A stretch of 64,000 nucleotides of DNA from Streptomyces sp. AC558_RSS880 (GTDB lineage: Bacteria > Actinomycetota > Actinomycetes > Streptomycetales > Streptomycetaceae), in NCBI RefSeq assembly GCF_019049255.1, contig NZ_JAGMUJ010000161.1, positions 549,640 through 613,639 on the forward strand, given 5' to 3'. Each line of letters begins with the position of its first letter. The stretch's first letter is position 1. A program made the translations under genes and the position numbers. The notes beneath the pieces are model-generated. The model saw only the letters and a program-made list of their open reading frames with translations. It was not told where the DNA came from and ran no database searches. This document shows, piece by piece, positions 62,542-64,000 of the stretch.

Positions 62542-64000
62542 TCAGCGTCCCAGGGCCTGCGGCGCGCCGCCCTCGTCGGTGCCCCAGACGTCCTCGTCCT
62601 CGGCCAGCCACGTGGTCCGTTCCCTGTCCCCGCTCTCCGTCTGCGGCCTGTCCCCCGCCCCCGCCCCGCCCATGGGTCCCATCGGCGGCATGAAGGGCGT
62701 ACTGCTGCTGGTCTGCGTGGACCTGGGGACGACGCGGTGTTCCTCGTCGTCGACGGTCGGCGTGGTGGCGGCCGTCCGGCCGGAGCGGCCGACCACGGGC
62801 TCGATGACGGTCCTGGCGCGCTCGCCGGAGTTGCCGCCGGCCTCGCCGCCCGCGCCGCGCATCATCGGCGGGTACATCCCCGGCGAGCCCGCTCCCGTGC
62901 CGGTGCCGCCGGCGGAGGCGCCCGCCAGGGCGTCGCCGCTCTGCGGGCGCCCGAGCGCCGAGGCGAGGTCGTCCTGGTTGTAGAGGTTGTCGCTGAATGC
63001 GGAGGAATACGCCGAGCCCGCGGAGCCCGTGGAGCCGCCCGGGTTGTAGGCGGAGAGGTCGGGGGGCTCGGGGAGGTCGGCGATGCGCTGCCGGATCAGC
63101 TCGTCGATGTCCTTCTGCTCGGCGCTGATCCGGTCGTACTCGGCCTGGATGTCTCCCATCCGCTGGTCGTACTCGGCCTTGGCGTCCTTGCGCGCCTGCT
63201 CGGCCTCGGTGCGCGCCTCCTCGCGTTCCGCCTGGGCGTCGGCCTTCGCCTGGTCGTACTCGCTCCTGGCCTCGGCCTCGGCGGCGTCCGCCCGTTCGAC
63301 GGCCTCCCGTTCGGCGGCGTCGATCTCCGCGATCCGCCGGTCGTACTCCTCGCGGGCCACGTCCTCGTCGGTGCCGGCGGCGATCTCCCGCTCGTACTCC
63401 CGGCGTGCCTCGGCGCGTTCCTGCTCGGCGTCCTGCCGCGCCTGGTCCCGCTGTTCCTGGGCTTCGGCCTTCTCCTGCTCGTACTCCTGCCGGGCCGCCG
63501 CCTCCTGGCGGTCGGCGTCCCGGAGGGCGGCGTCGCGCTCGGCGCGGGCCTCGGCCTTCTGCTGCTCGTAGTCGGCCTGCGCCTCGGCCTTGGCGTTCTG
63601 GGCGTCCAGCCTGGCCTGCTGCTTCTCCTGCAGGGCCTCGCGGCGGGCCTCCTCCTGCTGGGCCTCCGCCCTGGCCTGCGCGTCAGTCTGTTCCCGCTTG
63701 GCGGCTTCCCTCTCGGCGTCGGCCTCCGCCTTGGCCGCCTCCTGCTCGCGCTCCGCCTCGGCCCTCGCCTGGGCCTGTTCCTGCTTGGCGGCTTCCTTCT
63801 CGGCGGCGGCCTCAGCCTTCGCGGCTTCCTGCTCGGCCTTGGCTGCGGCCTTCTCCTTCTCGGCCTCCGCCTTCGCGGCCTCCTGCTCGGCCTTCGCCTC
63901 CGCCTTCTCCTTCTCCTGCTCGGCCTTGGCCTCGGCCTTCTCCTTCTCCGCCTCCGCCTTGGCCGCTTCCTGCTCGCGCTTCGCCTCGGCCTTCTCGGCC
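62542..64000 (-). CDS. Glu/Ala/Lys-rich coiled-coil ESX-locus protein (5' end outside window)
   Basis: At least 485 codons; the start is beyond the window. The visible N-terminal 300 residues are nearly pure coiled coil of EKAEAKAEQE and EAARQEYEQEKAEAQ type, ending near QAEYDRISAEQKDIDELIRQ. Then comes a Gly/Ser-rich linker, GMYPPMMRGAGG, and a C-terminal DRERTTWLAEDEDVWGTDEG. I recognise the PPMM and TTWLxEDEDVWG endings from memory as common to proteins of actinobacterial type VII loci. It may be a long structural or adaptor protein for export of the giant product. First visible gene of the run of five. Confidence 0.75.
   Translation of the reverse strand, partial: AEKAEAKREQEAAKAEAEKEKAEAKAEQEKEKAEAKAEQEAAKAEAEKEKAAAKAEQEAAKAEAAAEKEAAKQEQAQARAEAEREQEAAKAEADAEREAAKREQTDAQARAEAQQEEARREALQEKQQARLDAQNAKAEAQADYEQQKAEARAERDAALRDADRQEAAARQEYEQEKAEAQEQRDQARQDAEQERAEARREYEREIAAGTDEDVAREEYDRRIAEIDAAEREAVERADAAEAEARSEYDQAKADAQAEREEARTEAEQARKDAKAEYDQRMGDIQAEYDRISAEQKDIDELIRQRIADLPEPPDLSAYNPGGSTGSAGSAYSSAFSDNLYNQDDLASALGRPQSGDALAGASAGGTGTGAGSPGMYPPMMRGAGGEAGGNSGERARTVIEPVVGRSGRTAATTPTVDDEEHRVVPRSTQTSSSTPFMPPMGPMGGAGAGDRPQTESGDRERTTWLAEDEDVWGTDEGGAPQALGR

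Overview
The window is high-GC actinobacterial DNA, almost certainly from a Streptomyces chromosome. The evidence is the strong G/C preference at third codon positions, the frequent GTG starts, and a gene order that I recognise from memory as that around S. coelicolor gatCA, rmdB, ligA, the peptide transporter and the gcvT-gcvH-glyA-sdaA genes. No tRNA, rRNA or CRISPR array was seen.

Layout. 1-1.7 kb: gatC and the start of gatA, both on the minus strand. 1.8-5.2 kb: a small accessory island with a deleted tyrosine-recombinase relic, an NmrA-like oxidoreductase coupled to an NTF2-fold protein, a divergent MmyB-type regulator, and a broken Tn3-family transposase. 5.4-15.8 kb: housekeeping genes (rmdB-like GGDEF-EAL protein, ligA, MetE-like protein, SDR, LOG-family protein, methyltransferase, DUF427 protein, hydrolase, mnmA). 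15.9-18.8 kb: a Tat-exported amidase and a cysteine desulfurase that converge on a 1.06-kb insert with 61-bp inverted ends carrying one secreted-protein gene. 18.9-21.8 kb: two small membrane proteins, a FabR-like TetR regulator, a thioesterase and a TRIC-type membrane protein. 21.9-28.1 kb: a complete peptide ABC transporter whose ATPase has an unusual repetitive tail. 28.5-31 kb: two SseB-fold proteins and a P-loop protein. 31.2-36 kb: a tandem glycine riboswitch followed by gcvT, gcvH, glyA and sdaA, a route from glycine to serine to pyruvate.

36.2-64 kb is the most remarkable part: a minus-strand type VII (ESX)-like locus. In order of transcription it holds a Glu/Ala/Lys-rich coiled-coil protein (5' end outside the window), a YbaB/EbfC-fold protein, a small WXG100-like protein, an uninterrupted reading frame of 8252 codons, and an SseB-fold protein of the kind found beside type VII genes. 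The giant protein starts with a CpnT/WXG100-like domain and membrane helices. It then carries four modules each with a conserved His and Cys 47-48 residues apart, a very long unassigned beta-rich region, a coiled coil, two OTU-like domains (one without the catalytic Cys), a nucleotidyltransferase-like segment, an HEFAH metallopeptidase and an OmpA-like domain. My reading is a secreted multi-effector toxin, built like the MARTX toxins, whose repeated so-called lonely-Cys modules are caspase-fold (clan CD) self-processing peptidases. The motifs are seen directly; the fold and the function are inference.
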